Assembly: GCF_000190735.1 (NCBI RefSeq) | Contig: NC_015177.1 | Span: 3,658,001-3,722,000 of the forward strand | Direction of reading: 5' to 3' | Origin: Pseudopedobacter saltans DSM 12145 | GTDB taxonomy: Bacteria; Bacteroidota; Bacteroidia; Sphingobacteriales; Sphingobacteriaceae | DNA length: 64,000 nt | Shown here: piece after piece, positions 1-9,729 of the stretch | Layout of the letters: the number at the start of each line of letters is the position of its first letter | How positions within the stretch are numbered: position 1 is the stretch's first letter | Notes under the pieces: generated by a model | What the model saw: only the letters and a program-made list of their open reading frames with translations | The model's database searches: none | What the model was told of the DNA's origin: nothing | Translations under genes and position numbers: made by a program

Positions 1-3000
1 CTGTCCAGAATAATTATAATCCAGATATTTTAATTTACTATATGTTTTATCAATATAATGATAGCTATAAGTTAGTCTGTTTGTTGGGCTTCCTGTACTC
101 ATGGGAGACCAAATAGGTATCCAGGATAATACGTATGCAGAATTAGCATAGGGATAATTCAGAGACCATTTTGAGTTCGCTTTGCTGATTTCATCTAAGG
201 AAGCATCGTATAGCGCAACTAGCACTTCTGCTTTTGCGGGAAGATTGTCTTTATCAGTAACTTTTAATTTCCATTTATCCCGCTCTCCTGGTTGTACTTT
301 TTCTCTAAAAGAAGTTATCTGTACATTTAGATTATTATTGCTTTTAGCGGATTTGATTGTTTCGGTTGAAGTATAAAATCGTCCGTTAAACATTGTAGAA
401 AAAACCACTTTTAAGTCGGGTTCGCCATTGTATGGAATCTCTGTTTTTTCGTAACTATTACCAGATGTTTCTATCCATTTGAAATATTTTAAAACATCAC
501 TTTCGTACACTTCCATTAAAATAGTGTTAGCCTTATTAAAGCCGGTATAAAAAATGGCGTTTTCGCCTTTGTTTACGTATTCCGTTTCAGGAAATACCCA
601 GTCGGTTCGTGAAGAAGGCGTACCTATTTTTTTTGTTATCAATTTGGACATCCTATACAGGCGGATACTGTCTCCTAAATTATTGTAGGCCGTAAGCTCA
701 ATATTATATGTGCCGCAAGACAGATTTTGCAGGCCTGGAATATTTATATGTGTTTGGTCTTTATCCTTTATTACGATGTCTTTTTCTAATAAGAGTTCGG
801 TCTTTTTAGCATAAGGAGCGTCTATGTCAGGAAAATATCTGGTATATTCTTCCTCTGTTAATGAAGGAACAAAGGGATAGTTAGGATACCTGTACGAAGT
901 ATAGTCTGATTTACGATTTTCTTTAAAAATGCGGATTTTTATTCTCCCAGTTATGTTATTTCCATTTAAATCAGTTAGCGAAAAAGGTGTTTTTAAGGTG
1001 TCAGTAATAAAGTTTTTATTGGGAATGACTGCGGAAAATCTTAGTGAGGGTTTGCCAAAGGTAACAGATGTTTGGTTTTCCCGTGTCTCCCCATCGATGT
1101 CTGTAACTTTTACAACAATGTTATAGGTATATATTTTGTCCGTAGTTTCCGGAATAAAATCAATGAGAAATTTTCCTTGCTTATCTGTTTTTGCACTATC
1201 TGTGATTAAAGCTTCATTTGTACCTCTAAAAAATCCTGGGTTTTTATAAATCGTATAAGAAACCCTGGTTTCCTGTAAGGGATATCCGGCAAAGTTTTCT
1301 ACAAAGCCGGTAATCTTTACCGGTTCTTTTGCGATTGATTTCACCGGCGAGAATTTGATAAAGAAAGTAGGCTTTTTATATTCCTCAATTTTAATTGATT
1401 TCGTGTAATCGCCTGCTTTGATCTGAAAGGAGCCGCTTAATGCATTTTGTGGGATTTCGAAAGAAGAACTGAATGTCCCGAATTCATTAGTTCTTAATTT
1501 TACTTTTTGAAGAGTGAGCCGATTGCCGGAAAATATAACTTCGATGTCGTTATTAGCACAAACCTGGCTTTCTTTCTCCGAGTTTATGTACTTGATTCCT
1601 TTAAATTGAATAGTTTGTCCGGGACGATAAATTTCCCTATCGGTAAATATCGAAACTGCATCTTCTTCTCCCTCAATTTGGATTTGAGTTTTCCTATCAG
1701 GCAATGTATAAACGGAACTATGCCAAATATCATTCTTTAAACGAAGTGAATAGCTGTTGTATTTGTCTTTTTGTGTAATAAAGAAGCCATTAGCATCGGT
1801 TTTGCCTTTAGATGATACCTCTCTGGTCTTAATATTATGTGTAAATGTCGAGTGTTTATAAACAGATACCAAAACATGTTTCAATGGCATACCTGTAGCT
1901 CTGTCTGCAACACGTATTTTTTGTTTTCCGTTTTTAATATCAATTAAGCAAACCATATTGGTAACGTTGAAATGTGTAAACTTAATGTTTTCCGGTTCAA
2001 TGCCTTCATATTCCAAAACCAAGAAATAAATTCCAAGAGGTAAAGGGTCTACTTTTATTGAGGTAGTATTTTGTTTAAAATCATGAAGTTCTGGTAAATC
2101 AAAATCAACAGTTCTAAAACTTTTCTTCTTTTTAAGATATTCTATAATTTCCTGTTTGTTCTCTCCTTTTCTGTCCAGTATGGGCATGATCTCGTCAAGA
2201 TCATGCATATCAGCTTTATATAATGCATATTTTGCTTTTTCTATGTTTTTAAAGTCAACAGTAGCGAGTATATTTTTATTCGGAATATTATCATTGTCGA
2301 GCCTTATATTCAGTTCTTTTTTTCTCAATTGAAAAACCTTTACTTTAGCATTTTTTGCGGTATTGCTTTCAGGAAACAGATTAATAATGTCTTGAAAAAG
2401 CGCATAGGCAGTAACGTTATCCTGCATTCTTTCATAAATAAGGGCCTTTTGATAGCGTATATCTGCTATTACCAAAGAAGAAGAATATTGTTTCTCTATA
2501 ATGTTTAAGGCTTGCAGTTGTAATGAATCCCGATTTTTGGTACCCGAATATTGTTTGGATAAGTTAATGATACGATTAAGGAGTAAATCGGCAAGAGCAT
2601 CAATATTTTTGCGTTGTTTGTGAAAGTGATATAATTCAGCATAAATATCTGAAGATTTATGAAAAGCAGCATCATTATAAGGGGAAGTGACAGAAGTATT
2701 GTAGAAAAGACTATCCGTGTCGAACATAAAAGTGCTTTCGGATACATTCTGAAAATTAAATGTTTGTAGCTGATATTCCTGATTACTGTAGAATGAAAGT
2801 GCTCGCTGAGCTAGTAAATCAAAAAGTGTTGGGCGTAATATTTGATTATTCTCCGTTAAAACCTCTGTATATTCGTTTATGGGAGTATTCTGTAATATTT
2901 CTTGTGAGGAGAGTGAGGCATCGTACAATAAAGAGATTTCGTTAATTAGTGTACTGAAGTCCCAGTTTCGGAAATCATTTTCCCTGTTTTTTGTTGGAGT

Positions 3001-3384
3001 TCGATTGATTATCTTATAGCGATTTTGTTTATAATAGTTCCAATACGTTTCTGCCAGAACAGATTGAAGGATTGCTTTTAAGGGAAAAGCGGCGTTTTCA
3101 GTCTCCTTATTGAGGACTTCTATGTTTTTTTCGAGATTCTTTTCTGTTTGAGCAGTTAGATTCAGTTTGTAAAGGATAGCGTTCAGCCTTTGTATATCAT
3201 TTTTGTCGGCAACGGCTAGTGCTTTTAACTCGTGTACTTTTTCCAATGCAGATTTGGGTAGGTCCTGCGTTATCAACGAGTCAATCTGTTGTTGCAGAGC
3301 GCTATACTTGTTTTGGGCCGAAGTATAGGTGTAGAGCAAACAAAAGAAAATTAAAAGTAAAGCCGAACGATATTTTAAGCTCAT
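1..3384 (-). CDS. Alpha-2-macroglobulin-like (MG2 domain) protein, 3' end outside window
   Basis: Reading leftwards from an ATG at 3384, the frame stays open for 1128 codons to the window edge, so this is the N-terminal part of a very large exported protein. A signal peptide (hydrophobic run, then TSAQ) is followed by about 400 helical, repeat-like residues and then by beta-rich modules. Near residue 580 is the motif FTDREIYRPGQTIQFKG, the hallmark of the MG2 domain of bacterial alpha-2-macroglobulins. Known relatives are envelope proteins thought to trap foreign proteases; many bacterial ones carry a CxEQ thioester in the C-terminal part, which cannot be judged here. No partner gene such as pbpC is seen in the window. 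The family call is firm; the function is inferred. Confidence 0.82.
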   Translation of the reverse strand, partial: MSLKYRSALLLIFFCLLYTYTSAQNKYSALQQQIDSLITQDLPKSALEKVHELKALAVADKNDIQRLNAILYKLNLTAQTEKNLEKNIEVLNKETENAAFPLKAILQSVLAETYWNYYKQNRYKIINRTPTKNRENDFRNWDFSTLINEISLLYDASLSSQEILQNTPINEYTEVLTENNQILRPTLFDLLAQRALSFYSNQEYQLQTFNFQNVSESTFMFDTDSLFYNTSVTSPYNDAAFHKSSDIYAELYHFHKQRKNIDALADLLLNRIINLSKQYSGTKNRDSLQLQALNIIEKQYSSSLVIADIRYQKALIYERMQDNVTAYALFQDIINLFPESNTAKNAKVKVFQLRKKELNIRLDNDNIPNKNILATVDFKNIEKAKYALYKADMHDLDEIMPILDRKGENKQEIIEYLKKKKSFRTVDFDLPELHDFKQNTTSIKVDPLPLGIYFLVLEYEGIEPENIKFTHFNVTNMVCLIDIKNGKQKIRVADRATGMPLKHVLVSVYKHSTFTHNIKTREVSSKGKTDANGFFITQKDKYNSYSLRLKNDIWHSSVYTLPDRKTQIQIEGEEDAVSIFTDREIYRPGQTIQFKGIKYINSEKESQVCANNDIEVIFSGNRLTLQKVKLRTNEFGTFSSSFEIPQNALSGSFQIKAGDYTKSIKIEEYKKPTFFIKFSPVKSIAKEPVKITGFVENFAGYPLQETRVSYTIYKNPGFFRGTNEALITDSAKTDKQGKFLIDFIPETTDKIYTYNIVVKVTDIDGETRENQTSVTFGKPSLRFSAVIPNKNFITDTLKTPFSLTDLNGNNITGRIKIRIFKENRKSDYTSYRYPNYPFVPSLTEEEYTRYFPDIDAPYAKKTELLLEKDIVIKDKDQTHINIPGLQNLSCGTYNIELTAYNNLGDSIRLYRMSKLITKKIGTPSSRTDWVFPETEYVNKGENAIFYTGFNKANTILMEVYESDVLKYFKWIETSGNSYEKTEIPYNGEPDLKVVFSTMFNGRFYTSTETIKSAKSNNNLNVQITSFREKVQPGERDKWKLKVTDKDNLPAKAEVLVALYDASLDEISKANSKWSLNYPYANSAYVLSWIPIWSPMSTGSPTNRLTYSYHYIDKTYSKLKYLDYNYSGQ

Positions 3385-3513
3385 AATGGTTATGATTTTT
3401 TTCTTAAGATAAAATTACTGTTTTTGTAGATAAAATCAAGATGTTCATAAATCAGTATTCCTATCCTGAATAATTATCCCCATTTTTGAAGTTCAAAAGA
3501 CCGTAGCGAAAAC

Positions 3514-5352
3514 ATGAAAGTAGTTATAGCCGAAAAGCCATCAGTAGGAAGAGAATTAGCGAAAGTTTTTGGAGCAACCACCAGAAAGGACGGATATATT
3601 GAAGGTAAGGGTTATACATTTACATGGGCTTTTGGTCATCTTTTACAATTGGCTCCGCCTCAAGAATATGGTTTTTATGGCTGGCGGAAAGAAAATCTAC
3701 CTATGTTGCCACAGAAGTTCAAGCTTTCTATAAGAAAGATAAAGACAAAAGATGGCGTGGTAGAAGATCCGGCGGTAAAGAAACAATTGGATACTATAAA
3801 AAGATTGTTTGATGAATGTGATGAAATTATAGTAGCAACGGATGCCGGGAGAGAAGGGGAACTGATTTTCAGATACATTTACTATTATTTGAAATGTAAA
3901 AAGCCTTTTCGCAGACTTTGGATTTCGTCTCAAACCGACGAGGCTATAAAAAATGGTTTCAGAAACCTAAAGCCGGGAACAGAATACGATACCTTATTTA
4001 ACTCCGCTCATGCAAGGTCGCAGTCGGACTGGTTGGTTGGAATGAACGCTACACAAGCTTTAAGCATATCAGCCGGAAACAAATCTGTTCTTTCTTTGGG
4101 CAGAGTGCAAACACCTACTTTAGCAATGATATGTGCCCGCTTTTTAGAGATTAAAAATTTTGTTCCGAAGATATACTATCAGGTAGCGATTCAATTGTGT
4201 AAAGACGAACAGTTTTTTAAAGCCATATCAACCAAAAACTTTGATACTAAGGAAGAAGCAGAGGAAGTTTTAGCTAAAGTTTTAGATGTAGAGTCAGGAA
4301 GTCCAACTGGCGGCCACATTAAAAATGTAGAAGGAAAGGCGAAGAAAGAACCACCTCCGCTACTGCATGATCTAAGTTCCTTACAACAAGAAGCAAACAA
4401 AAAGAAAGGATATACAGCCGATCAAACGTTGGGTATCCTACAGAATTTATATGAAAGTAAGTTAGTCACTTATCCCAGAACAGGTAGTCGATATATAGGT
4501 GACGATATTTTCGCTACAGTTCCAGATTTGATTTCTAAATACAAAAATCATGGACTGTTCGGGAAATCAGCGGAATATTTGCTGGAGAATAAGCTAAACA
4601 AAAGAAGTGTAAATGCTAAAAAAGTAACAGACCACCACGCTGTTTTACCGACCGGAATAGATCCGGGCTATCTGCCAGAAGACAAGCAAGCCGTTTACGA
4701 TATGGTTGTAGGAAGAATGTTAGAAGCCTTTCATCAGGACTGTATTAAAGAAACAACTAAAATTTCTATAGAATCCGGAAGCGATTTTGTTGCCAATGGA
4801 ACAGTTATAAAAATAGCAGGTTGGCGTTCCGTTTTCAATGATCCCGACGACGAGAAAAAAGATGCATCAGAAAATGCAACCTTACCAAAAGTTGATAAAG
4901 GAGAGAATTTGCCAGTAACAAAGAAAGCTGTTGTGGAAAAGCAGACTAAGCCAAAACCGCAATATACCGAGGCAACCTTATTAAAAGCACTGGAAACATG
5001 CGGGAAAGATATTGAAGACGAAGAACTGCGTTACGCTATGAAAGATAGTGGATTGGGAACTCCAGCGACTCGGGCGGCAATTATAGAAACCTTAATTACA
5101 AGAGAGTACATTTCCAGAGAGAAAAAGAACCTTATTCCAACGTCTAAAGGATTGGCTATCTACGAAGTCGTTAAGGAGAAAAAAATAGCTCAGGCAGAAT
5201 TGACAGGACAGTGGGAGAAAAGATTGGAAGAGATCAGAGGAGGGGCTTCCGTTTTAGACTTTAAAAACGAGATTATAGATTATACCAGAAATATCACACA
5301 GGAATTACTGGCGGCCGGTATAGGATTAGAGAAAGTACTGGTTACCGGATAA
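3514..5352 (+). CDS. topB: DNA topoisomerase III (type IA)
   Basis: Type IA topoisomerase that passes single strands through a transient 5'-phosphotyrosine break, used to resolve recombination and replication intermediates. The N-terminal Toprim domain shows the acidic Glu in IAEKPS (residue 7) and the metal motif DAGREGE starting at Asp110. The catalytic tyrosine is Tyr320 in LVTYPRTGSRYI. The 612-residue length is usual for Bacteroidetes TopB, and it ends without a C-terminal zinc-finger tail. It is transcribed away from the macroglobulin gene and converges with the gldH operon. TopB rather than TopA is chosen because of the short form and the Toprim/active-site context. Confidence 0.93.
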   Translation: MKVVIAEKPSVGRELAKVFGATTRKDGYIEGKGYTFTWAFGHLLQLAPPQEYGFYGWRKENLPMLPQKFKLSIRKIKTKDGVVEDPAVKKQLDTIKRLFDECDEIIVATDAGREGELIFRYIYYYLKCKKPFRRLWISSQTDEAIKNGFRNLKPGTEYDTLFNSAHARSQSDWLVGMNATQALSISAGNKSVLSLGRVQTPTLAMICARFLEIKNFVPKIYYQVAIQLCKDEQFFKAISTKNFDTKEEAEEVLAKVLDVESGSPTGGHIKNVEGKAKKEPPPLLHDLSSLQQEANKKKGYTADQTLGILQNLYESKLVTYPRTGSRYIGDDIFATVPDLISKYKNHGLFGKSAEYLLENKLNKRSVNAKKVTDHHAVLPTGIDPGYLPEDKQAVYDMVVGRMLEAFHQDCIKETTKISIESGSDFVANGTVIKIAGWRSVFNDPDDEKKDASENATLPKVDKGENLPVTKKAVVEKQTKPKPQYTEATLLKALETCGKDIEDEELRYAMKDSGLGTPATRAAIIETLITREYISREKKNLIPTSKGLAIYEVVKEKKIAQAELTGQWEKRLEEIRGGASVLDFKNEIIDYTRNITQELLAAGIGLEKVLVTG

Positions 5353-5450
5353 AGATGTTTAAACCCATTTAAAGTTATTATCTGGTAAATTGATTCTCTA
5401 CTTTATGATCTTTTGCGATAAACTAATCTACGTCGAAAAGGAAGACTAAA

Positions 5451-5921
5451 TTATTTCACTGGCTCAATCCTTAGGCCAACATCCGTAATGGCTTTTAATG
5501 GATTGTCCCTCATGTTTTGCTCGATAATGAAAGTGTACTTCCCAACAGTATCGAATTTAAGACCCTCTTTGTAAATCAATCTGTAACTATAAAGATTGCC
5601 TGAACCTTTCCCAATCCATTTGCCGTCAGGCAGGGCCAGCTGAAACTCTTCGCGAACTGTTGTCTTTTTATTTGCAGGTGAAATTTCAGAAAGGCGTAGC
5701 CAGATATTGGAATACTTATAATCCTCTGTATGCCTAAAGTTTATATATATATTATACGGAATACTTGAGTCCTTAATATCGACAACGGTTTTTATTGGCT
5801 TATCATAAGACCAATTTTCTTTAGCAATTGCAGTGTATTCGTCAATAATTGCATTGTCTGAGCAGGAAGCTACAGACAATGCAATAACTATTGCCAAAAA
5901 GCATTTAAAGATCATTTTCAT
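5451..5921 (-). CDS. gldH: Gliding motility lipoprotein GldH
   Basis: A 156-residue lipoprotein: hydrophobic signal ending in VASCSDN, a lipobox with Cys20. The body (YTAIAKENWSYD near the N-terminus, ADPDGKW-like LALPDGKWIGKGSG in the middle) matches the GldH family. In Flavobacterium johnsoniae GldH is needed for gliding and for type 9 secretion; Bacteroidetes that do not glide also keep it. Its ATG overlaps the ricT stop in an ATGA, so it is translationally coupled as the last gene of holB-ricT-gldH. Whether this organism glides cannot be told from this window. Confidence 0.88.
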   Translation of the reverse strand: MKMIFKCFLAIVIALSVASCSDNAIIDEYTAIAKENWSYDKPIKTVVDIKDSSIPYNIYINFRHTEDYKYSNIWLRLSEISPANKKTTVREEFQLALPDGKWIGKGSGNLYSYRLIYKEGLKFDTVGKYTFIIEQNMRDNPLKAITDVGLRIEPVK

Positions 5922-7324
5922 GCTTGATCAGGCTTTTTATTATTGTTGTTATTCGGTTTTCTTTTCTTGAACTTTTTCTTCGATCTTTGTTCGCCGCCTT
6001 GCTCTTTAGCAGGTGCATTTTCTGCAGAAGCATTATTGTTTGGTCTCCTATCTTTGTCGGAAGGATTATTGCTTCTGTTCTGCTGATTATTTTGAGATTG
6101 CTGTTGTGGCTTCCTGTTATGTTGTTGCGAAGGCTGATTAGTACTTTGTTTAGCACTTCTGTTTTCTGCATTATTAGGATTGTTATTGCCCGATTTATTT
6201 TTTTTCTTTTTCTTTCTGGCTTTTTCGTCCAGTCGGGTTAAGCTGTCCTGACCAACAACATTTTCGTAATCAAAAGCTTTTTCTATGATTATTTCTTCTT
6301 CAAAAGAACCCAAATCTTTTAATTCTTCAGGCATCTGACCCTGCTTATTCAAAGTCAGAATTTCTTTTACGCGATCTATCGGAAGGGGAATCCATGTACT
6401 GTCTTCGCCGATATAGCTAAACCACATAATCTTCTTAAAGATGTCTGTTTTCTGTAGCTTTGCTTCTCCTTTTGATGTCTTCAAATGATCCGCATTGTCT
6501 GGAATATGCTTTAAGGCATCCATATAGCTATCTAATTCATAATTCAAACAGCATTTAAGCTTGCCACATTGTCCTGCCAGCTTCAAAGTGTTTAAAGACA
6601 AATTCTGATATCTGGCAGCTGCGGTAGAAACAGTTTTGAAATCTGTTAACCATGTAGAGCAACAAAGCTCTCGACCACAGGAACCAATTCCGCCTAGTCT
6701 GCTCGCTTCCTGGCGCATGCCAATCTGCCGCATTTCGATTCTAACTCTAAAAGCTTCAGCCAGTTTTTTTATCAGTTCCCTAAAATCTACACGACCTTCT
6801 GCTGTATAAAAGAAGGTTGCTTTTGTCTTGTCTCCCTGATATTCAACATCGCTTAATTTCATTTCTAAGCCCAATTCCAAAGCAATAGTTCTTGCCTTGT
6901 GCATGGTTTCATACTCTTTTTCTTTTGCACTTTTCCATTTTTCAACGTCTTGTGGAGTTGCTTTTCTGAAAATTTTTAGTGGCGCTTTCTCTTCACTTAC
7001 CTTTTTACGGTTCATTTGAACACGCACCAATTCTCCGGTAAGTGTAATGTGGCCAACGTCATATCCGCCACCTGTTGTTTCTACCACAACCAGTTCTCCG
7101 GCTTCTAAATAAATATTGTCGACGTTTCTGTAAAAATCTTTTCTAGAGCCTTTAAAGCGAACTTCTACAAAAGGAAAGGGTTTATAGTTAGCCGGCGAGT
7201 CCATATCGGAAAGCCAGTCGTAAACATCTAATTTGCTGCAACCTCCATCGGTCATACAAGAACCGTTACTTTTGCAGCCCGCGGGTGTACATCCTCCACC
7301 CGATGAGCAACTTCCACATCCCAT
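5918..7324 (-). CDS. ricT: PSP1-domain protein, RicT (YaaT) family
   Basis: A 468-residue member of the RicT/YaaT family, which in Bacillus works with RicA and RicF in an Fe-S complex that influences RNase Y-dependent mRNA processing. The PSP1 core lies at about residues 50-300 and holds the conserved cysteine patches GIGSCGRELCCSTWL and GQCGKLKCCLNYE. Two additions stand out: an extreme N-terminus with seven cysteines among the first 30 residues (CGSC, GGGC, AGC, GSC, GGC), and a C-terminal tail of more than 100 residues rich in Asn, Gln, Lys and Arg. It starts 2 nt after the holB stop and overlaps gldH by 4 nt. The family is firm; the role in Bacteroidetes is unknown. Confidence 0.85.
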   Translation of the reverse strand: MGCGSCSSGGGCTPAGCKSNGSCMTDGGCSKLDVYDWLSDMDSPANYKPFPFVEVRFKGSRKDFYRNVDNIYLEAGELVVVETTGGGYDVGHITLTGELVRVQMNRKKVSEEKAPLKIFRKATPQDVEKWKSAKEKEYETMHKARTIALELGLEMKLSDVEYQGDKTKATFFYTAEGRVDFRELIKKLAEAFRVRIEMRQIGMRQEASRLGGIGSCGRELCCSTWLTDFKTVSTAAARYQNLSLNTLKLAGQCGKLKCCLNYELDSYMDALKHIPDNADHLKTSKGEAKLQKTDIFKKIMWFSYIGEDSTWIPLPIDRVKEILTLNKQGQMPEELKDLGSFEEEIIIEKAFDYENVVGQDSLTRLDEKARKKKKKNKSGNNNPNNAENRSAKQSTNQPSQQHNRKPQQQSQNNQQNRSNNPSDKDRRPNNNASAENAPAKEQGGEQRSKKKFKKRKPNNNNNKKPDQA

Positions 7325-7326
7325 AG

Positions 7327-8478
7327 TTATATTAATATATGTTGAGTCCCTGTAAAAGGGAGCGTATTAAACTTTATAATTTTTACCAACTTCAAAGATA
7401 CATCTAAAAATAATATCTTCGGATTTGCATTCCGTTCTATGTGATAATGCGCTTTTTCGAACTCGTTTGCAATAGCTTCTGCTTTTGCTATGTCCAAAAC
7501 TTTCGAAAAGTTACTAATAAATTCTAATTCTTTTTCCGGTAAGTGTACTAAACCTGGTGTGCCACTAAGAAAAAGTATGCATTCGCGCATGAGATTGATG
7601 CCATAACGCAAAAGATTTTTTTGATTTTCGCGACCTAATTTGGCCAGATCATCTTCTGCAAGTGGAATAAATACAGATCCTTTATTGCTATAACAGGCTC
7701 TTAACCAATTGGCCATTTTTTCGTGAAAATCGTTTTCTTCCTGTTCGGAAAAAATAAGTGCATTTTGCAGACTTCCATTACTTAAATAAGCAATTTGTTC
7801 CGCTTTATTTTCAGACAGCCCTCGTTTTTCAACTAAAAACTGCTGAATATCTTCGTTTTTTTGTTTTGGGATTTTTACAATCTGCGTTCTAGACAGAATG
7901 GTATTTAATATCTGATCCTGATTTTGAGCAACTAACAGGAACAACGTTTTATGAGGAGGCTCTTCTATAATCTTCAATAAAGCGTTTCCTTCTTTGTCCA
8001 GATATTCGGGAAGCCACATGATTAAAATCTTATATTCAGATTCGAAAGGTTTTAAACTGAGTTTCTGAATAATACTGTGACACTCCGCAATGTTGATGTT
8101 TGCCTGTTTGTTGTCTGCACTCAGGTTGTCTCTCCATTCGTCTAAACCCAGGTATGGATTATTTAAAAAAGCTTTACGCCATTCTTCTATAAATGTTAAT
8201 GCAGTGTCTTCTTTATGTTTTGCAAAAAAAGGATAGGAAAAATGCAGATCGGGATGAATGATTTTCTGGTATTTCCGGCAAGAGCTGCATTCGCCACAAG
8301 AATCATTTTCCTGCTTGTTTTCGCAACAAATATATTGAGCAAAAGCCATTGCCAGGGCCAGACTTCCGGAACCTTCGGGGCTTAAAAAAAGCTGTGCATG
8401 GCTAATCCTTTGGTCTTTGACCATCTTAACCAAATGATTTTTAACCTCTTGTTGTCCTACAATATCTTTAAACTGCAT
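7327..8478 (-). CDS. holB: DNA polymerase III delta' subunit
   Basis: Clamp-loader subunit (AAA+ fold) that helps open the sliding clamp at replication forks. It opens with MQFKDIVGQQEVKNHL, typical of DnaX/HolB, followed by a nucleotide-site loop SPEGSGSLALA that lacks the Walker Lys, as expected of the non-hydrolysing delta' subunit. A four-cysteine zinc module follows (CCEN then CGECSSC). I start at the ATG at 8478, because the longer reading frame to 8526 adds 16 residues with no family match and runs into an intergenic inverted repeat. It is the first gene of the holB-ricT-gldH operon. Confidence 0.88.
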   Translation of the reverse strand: MQFKDIVGQQEVKNHLVKMVKDQRISHAQLFLSPEGSGSLALAMAFAQYICCENKQENDSCGECSSCRKYQKIIHPDLHFSYPFFAKHKEDTALTFIEEWRKAFLNNPYLGLDEWRDNLSADNKQANINIAECHSIIQKLSLKPFESEYKILIMWLPEYLDKEGNALLKIIEEPPHKTLFLLVAQNQDQILNTILSRTQIVKIPKQKNEDIQQFLVEKRGLSENKAEQIAYLSNGSLQNALIFSEQEENDFHEKMANWLRACYSNKGSVFIPLAEDDLAKLGRENQKNLLRYGINLMRECILFLSGTPGLVHLPEKELEFISNFSKVLDIAKAEAIANEFEKAHYHIERNANPKILFLDVSLKLVKIIKFNTLPFTGTQHILI

Positions 8479-8509
8479 CGTTGCAAAATAATAAATAAGT
8501 AGCAAGTAG

Positions 8510-8623
8510 AAAGTATCAGGTACCAAGTATTTACAATTAATTGATGATGTCAGAATAAGAAGATAAATCTTATTTTTGTAGTATCAAGAGACTTGATACT
8601 AGGTACTAAATACCTGATACTTT
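8510..8623. repeat. Nested inverted repeats of GTATC words between holB and ruvX
   Basis: AAAGTATCAGGTA at 8510-8522 is repeated in perfect inversion at 8611-8623, 13 bp per arm. Between them is a second perfect palindrome, GTATCAAG-AGA-CTTGATAC at 8581-8599, and a further loose copy (TAGGTACTAAA). The unit fills the divergent intergenic region and stops 5 nt before the ruvX start. A possible -7 box TATTTTTG at 8571-8578 lies inside it. It looks like a degenerate short intergenic repeat and may also fold in the ruvX leader. Confidence 0.7.
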
Positions 8624-8628
8624 CAAAT

Positions 8629-9045
8629 ATGGCTAGAATAATGTCCTTCGATTTCGGTACCAAGCGAATAGGAATTGCGGTAACTGATCCTATGAAGATT
8701 ATCGCAAATGGTTTAACCACAGTACACCCAAAAGATATAGTAGAGTTTCTTAAGAAATATTTATTGACGGAATCAGTTGAAACTTTTGTTGTGGGAGAAC
8801 CTAAGCAAATGGATGGTACAGACTCGCAGTCTGCAGTACACGTAAGGGCTTTTGTTAATTTATTGAAGAAGAATTTTTCTGAAATTCCGGTGGAGATGAT
8901 GGATGAAAGATTTACCTCGAAAATGGCCTCTGCAGCTATTTTGCAAAGTGGGGCAAAAAAGAAGACCAGACAAGATAAGGCGTTGGTAGATACAGTTTCG
9001 GCAACGATTATCCTGCAGTCTTATATGGAAAAGTTGGGTATGTAA
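8629..9045 (+). CDS. ruvX: Putative pre-16S rRNA nuclease / Holliday junction resolvase RuvX (YqgF)
   Basis: A 138-residue RNase H-fold nuclease. The first strand [21 protein letters not shown] contains the catalytic Asp of the family, and later motifs [19 protein letters not shown] and the C-terminal [17 protein letters not shown] match YqgF. In E. coli YqgF takes part in 5' maturation of 16S rRNA, and resolvase activity has also been proposed. The ATG at 8629 is chosen over an upstream in-frame start at 8593 because the family begins right before the first beta strand and the upstream 12 residues lie in the intergenic repeat. Confidence 0.9.
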   Translation: MARIMSFDFGTKRIGIAVTDPMKIIANGLTTVHPKDIVEFLKKYLLTESVETFVVGEPKQMDGTDSQSAVHVRAFVNLLKKNFSEIPVEMMDERFTSKMASAAILQSGAKKKTRQDKALVDTVSATIILQSYMEKLGM

Positions 9046-9072
9046 GAAGATACCAACTATAGGAGTACCTGC

Positions 9073-9567
9073 CTATTCCGGATGTGACCCGAAAGTTGGG
9101 GCTTCAATGGTTTTTGTCATCTTATAATTTGTGAGTGTTATACTCTTTACGTTTACACTTTGTTCTTTTTTTACACTAAAGCCAATTCTTTCAAAAAACG
9201 GTCTGGCGGTTTTACTTACATTAGAGCTTAGTTCGGTTTGCCTTTGTCGTTTTGCTTCTTTTTCGATTTCAGCATAGAGTTTATAAGCAATTCCTTGGCG
9301 TTGACAATCTTTATGAACAAACATAAGATCAATGTAATTGCCGTTGTCAAGTGAACAGAAACCTATTATTTTTCCATTATTATCTTGTGCTACAATAACA
9401 TGCTGTTTGGCCATAACGGTTTGCCAGCGTTGTCGGTTTTCGATCCCTGAAGCCCAAACCTCAAGTTGTTCGTGGTTATAATCTTTCTGGCAGACAGCTT
9501 TTATTGTGTCTGAGAATAGTTTTTGCAGCTCTGTTAAATCGGTAGACAGTCCTTTTCTAATAATCAT
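9073..9567 (-). CDS. GNAT-family N-acetyltransferase
   Basis: A 164-residue acetyltransferase of the GNAT fold. The N-terminal strand MIIRKGLSTDLTELQKLF, the core strand IGFCSLDNGNYIDLMFVHKDCQRQGIAYKLYAEIE with the acetyl-CoA loop Q-R-Q-G-I-A, and the C-terminal RPFFERIGFSVKKE are all visible. It transfers an acetyl group from acetyl-CoA to an unknown amine; the sequence gives no substrate. It converges with ruvX and stands alone. Confidence 0.85.
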   Translation of the reverse strand: MIIRKGLSTDLTELQKLFSDTIKAVCQKDYNHEQLEVWASGIENRQRWQTVMAKQHVIVAQDNNGKIIGFCSLDNGNYIDLMFVHKDCQRQGIAYKLYAEIEKEAKRQRQTELSSNVSKTARPFFERIGFSVKKEQSVNVKSITLTNYKMTKTIEAPTFGSHPE

Positions 9568-9729
9568 TTTTATAGGGCATGTGATTTGTAAATTAAAAAA
9601 TCTAGTCCATTTTGTCTAAAATCCGCTGTAATCTTTTAGTAGTATTGGATTCTTCCAACTTTCTCCTAAATATATAAATAACAAAATTCGATAAATTGGC
9701 TCAAATTTGAATTAAATTGGAATGTTCAT

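Noticed and set aside
5924-6241. Hydrophobic 105-residue plus-strand frame
   Set aside because: It is the antisense shadow of the low-complexity Asn/Gln/Lys-rich tail of ricT, with no start context or homology.
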